Below are positions 62,173 to 64,000 of a stretch of 64,000 bases of DNA, piece after piece. The DNA comes from Klebsormidium nitens (taxonomy: Eukaryota > Streptophyta > Klebsormidiophyceae > Klebsormidiales > Klebsormidiaceae), in NCBI GenBank assembly GCA_000708835.1, contig DF237134.1, forward strand, positions 62,001-126,000, given 5' to 3'. The position numbers and the translations under genes are program-made. The first letter of the stretch is position 1. Each line of letters opens with the position of its first letter. The notes beneath the pieces were generated by a model. It ran no database searches and was not told the origin of the DNA. It saw nothing but the letters and a program-made list of their open reading frames with translations.

Positions 62173-64000
62173 TCATGTCATCATGGTTTTGAATTCCTCG
62201 TAGTCGATGAAGCCGGATCCGTCCAAATCTGTTTCCTTGATCAGCTGCTCTATGTCGATCGTAAGCCCAAAATCCTGCAAGCATCGAGAAGTGATAATCT
62301 TGCAAAGGTATCCGGGTAGCGGTTCTGAAGTATCCTGCAGCAGGAATCCGGGACAGGCTCCAAAGGTCCGCCACGTGTCAACGCAGAGTTCTATATCTCA
62401 AGCTATTGCGCAAGCATGATAGAAAGGCGTTTTGACCATTCGATAGCATCAGGCGTGGCCTGTTAAAATCAGATTGACAGACCCGTACCCTGTAGATTGA
62501 GGTCGGCAGAGCCTGCTTTCTTGGTTTTGAGTCAAAAGTCGGTCCTCTGGACAACTATTTCTCGTCTCGTGGGGCGCCGCACAGGCTTTGGGGACCCAGT
62601 GAGTATTCAAGTCTCGTTGTTTGCTCAGAATTCAGGCTGAAATTCCTTTTACAGACTCTACTTGCCATCGGTGCCGTAAATCAGAGGGCTGCCTTTCAAC
62701 CATAATAGGACAAGCAAGGCCTTGCTCCAGGCACATTTATGAGTGCTGTTGTTTTGCAAGCGAAGCACGATTAGATGCTCACCTTAATCACGGCTCGCAG
62801 CTTTTCCGTCGAGATTTGCCCGCGCTTGTCGGACTGCAAGTAGGGCGAAGCAAACGCTTTGACTTCTGCTACGACGCATCTCGAGGGAAAAAAAGATTCT
62901 CAGAGGAAGCCTCTAACAAGAGCAATAGTTTAAGCGGCCTTCTACCAAGCATATGGGTAAAGTCTGGCTCGTTGCCATCTTATCCGGCGTGTAGTTTCTT
63001 TGCCGAACAAACGGAGAATTGAGTGCATAGGAATCAAAATCTAGCAGCTTCGAATCTGTTCAAAAAAGTTCCTGCTTTCCATAACTTTGACTGCAGATCC
63101 TCAAGATTGCTGATAATGACAGCGTTTCAAGCTGCTTCGTCTGAAACAAGCAAGCCGTAGTGGAGCGAGGGTGAAACTTAGAAGAGCGGGTAGCTTTTTC
63201 CACAACTGTACGACAGGTGCTTGATACGCCTTGTTTCAAGAGAGCCACTTCGCTTTCGTTGGTTGAAACGGTTTATCAGACCCGAAAGAGGACGTTCGCG
63301 CTCGAGAAACCCTCCTTACCTCGCCTCCAAGTGCAATAAAAGCGTCCAACGTGTCCGTCTCGTCGCCCATGGCTGCAAGCACCTTCTTCTGATTCTCAAT
63401 CACCTGCAATTGGGGTACAATGAAGCGTGAACATTGACTACAAAGAACCAATGCTCCTTTGCAGGACTGAACGTCGGCAGAAAGGTTGTGCAATATAGCT
63501 GGCACAAACCTTGATGCAGCAGGTTTAGAGCGCCTCTGCTGAACTCTCACCATTCCTTTCAAGAATAGAATCTGCGCAGGGAGCAATGAAAGCTGATAGG
63601 AAGCCGGAATCTGATCAAAGCAGACCATTTCTGCCATCCTGGCCAAATCTGAAGTCGCTCATCTCTTCGCGTTATACACCTGCTTCCATCGTTGGGGGGC
63701 TTCTTTTGTCCATATCATCACAGATTACGAGCTCTCTACCACACGCTGCCAAGACAACTTCTCCATAGCTACCGATCGATATCCAGACACGTCTTTACTG
63801 CCACTATGTCGAATCCTTGTCAAAGGCATGCAGACCGACGACCAAGCAGTAGCAGGGGGCGCACCTTGAGAAACTCGGGGAACTCGATCTCCCCGCTGTT
63901 GTCTTCATCCACCTGCGCAATCATGAGGAAGAGCTCCTCGTCCGTTGGTTTCTGCCCCAGTGCCTCTAGGGTAGCCCGCAGCTCCGTGGCATCAATTGTG
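62173..64000 (-). CDS. Calmodulin-like EF-hand protein, 3' part (5' end outside window)
   Basis: Four exons on the minus strand, 64000-63865 (partial), 63403-63320, 62833-62783 and 62274-62173, join in frame and end with FKTMMT and a TGA. The visible 123 or so residues hold an EF-hand loop DEDNSGEIEFPE (canonical ligands), a linker helix VIENQKKVLAAMGDETD, a degenerate loop (GGESDKRGQISTEK, lacking Asp at position 1 and Glu at position 12) and a canonical last loop DLDGSGFIDYEE. This is the calmodulin/centrin/troponin-C superfamily. The degenerate loop sets it apart from true calmodulin, so a CML or flagellar EF-hand protein is more likely. Role and localisation cannot be told from the visible part. 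Confidence 0.85.

Overview
This window is nuclear DNA of a eukaryote with many introns. It fits a green-lineage organism, most likely a streptophyte alga such as Klebsormidium; that species guess is inference. The reasons are: about nine gene loci in 64 kb, each split into short exons with GT-AG junctions (often GTGAG donors and TGCAG acceptors); a plant-type NRP/SET histone chaperone; a plant-like PIG-X; cytosolic GAPDH; and a ciliary dynein-2 subunit, which land plants without motile cells have lost. There are no operons, ribosome binding sites, CRISPR arrays or recognisable tRNA or rRNA genes.

Layout. 1-8147 (-): a long coiled-coil protein, 11 exons visible, 3' end off the window. About 9.9-15.6 kb (-): a divergent phosphoglycerate kinase. 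16.8-20.6 kb (+): glycolytic GAPDH. These two enzymes catalyse consecutive glycolytic steps and sit head to head across a 1.2-kb spacer carrying three CACGTG G-boxes. 21.6-32.4 kb (-): TFIIH subunit p62/TFB1, 19 exons, 633 aa. 34.4-37.3 kb (+): PIG-X, the partner subunit of GPI mannosyltransferase I. 38.1-45.0 kb (-): NRP/SET histone chaperone with an unusually long acidic tail. 45.9-50.8 kb (+): dynein-2 light intermediate chain (DYNC2LI1/D1bLIC). 52-62 kb: a tandemly duplicated array of two unrecognised families, a small two-helix membrane protein (-) and a coiled-coil/BTB/MATH-like protein (+), arranged around a repeated GC-rich divergent promoter; several copies are broken. 62.2-64.0 kb (-): 3' part of a calmodulin-like EF-hand gene.

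Exon structures were derived by hand. For p62, NRP, GAPDH, DYNC2LI1, most of PGK and the visible coiled-coil and EF-hand exons, every junction keeps the reading frame. The most unusual feature is that exon edges, with their splice sites, are repeatedly copied into the adjoining introns as degenerate tandem 'echoes' (PGK, p62, PIG-X, DYNC2LI1), creating decoy splice sites. The second is the co-duplicated membrane-protein/BTB array, whose BTB-then-MATH order is the reverse of the usual BPM/SPOP order.
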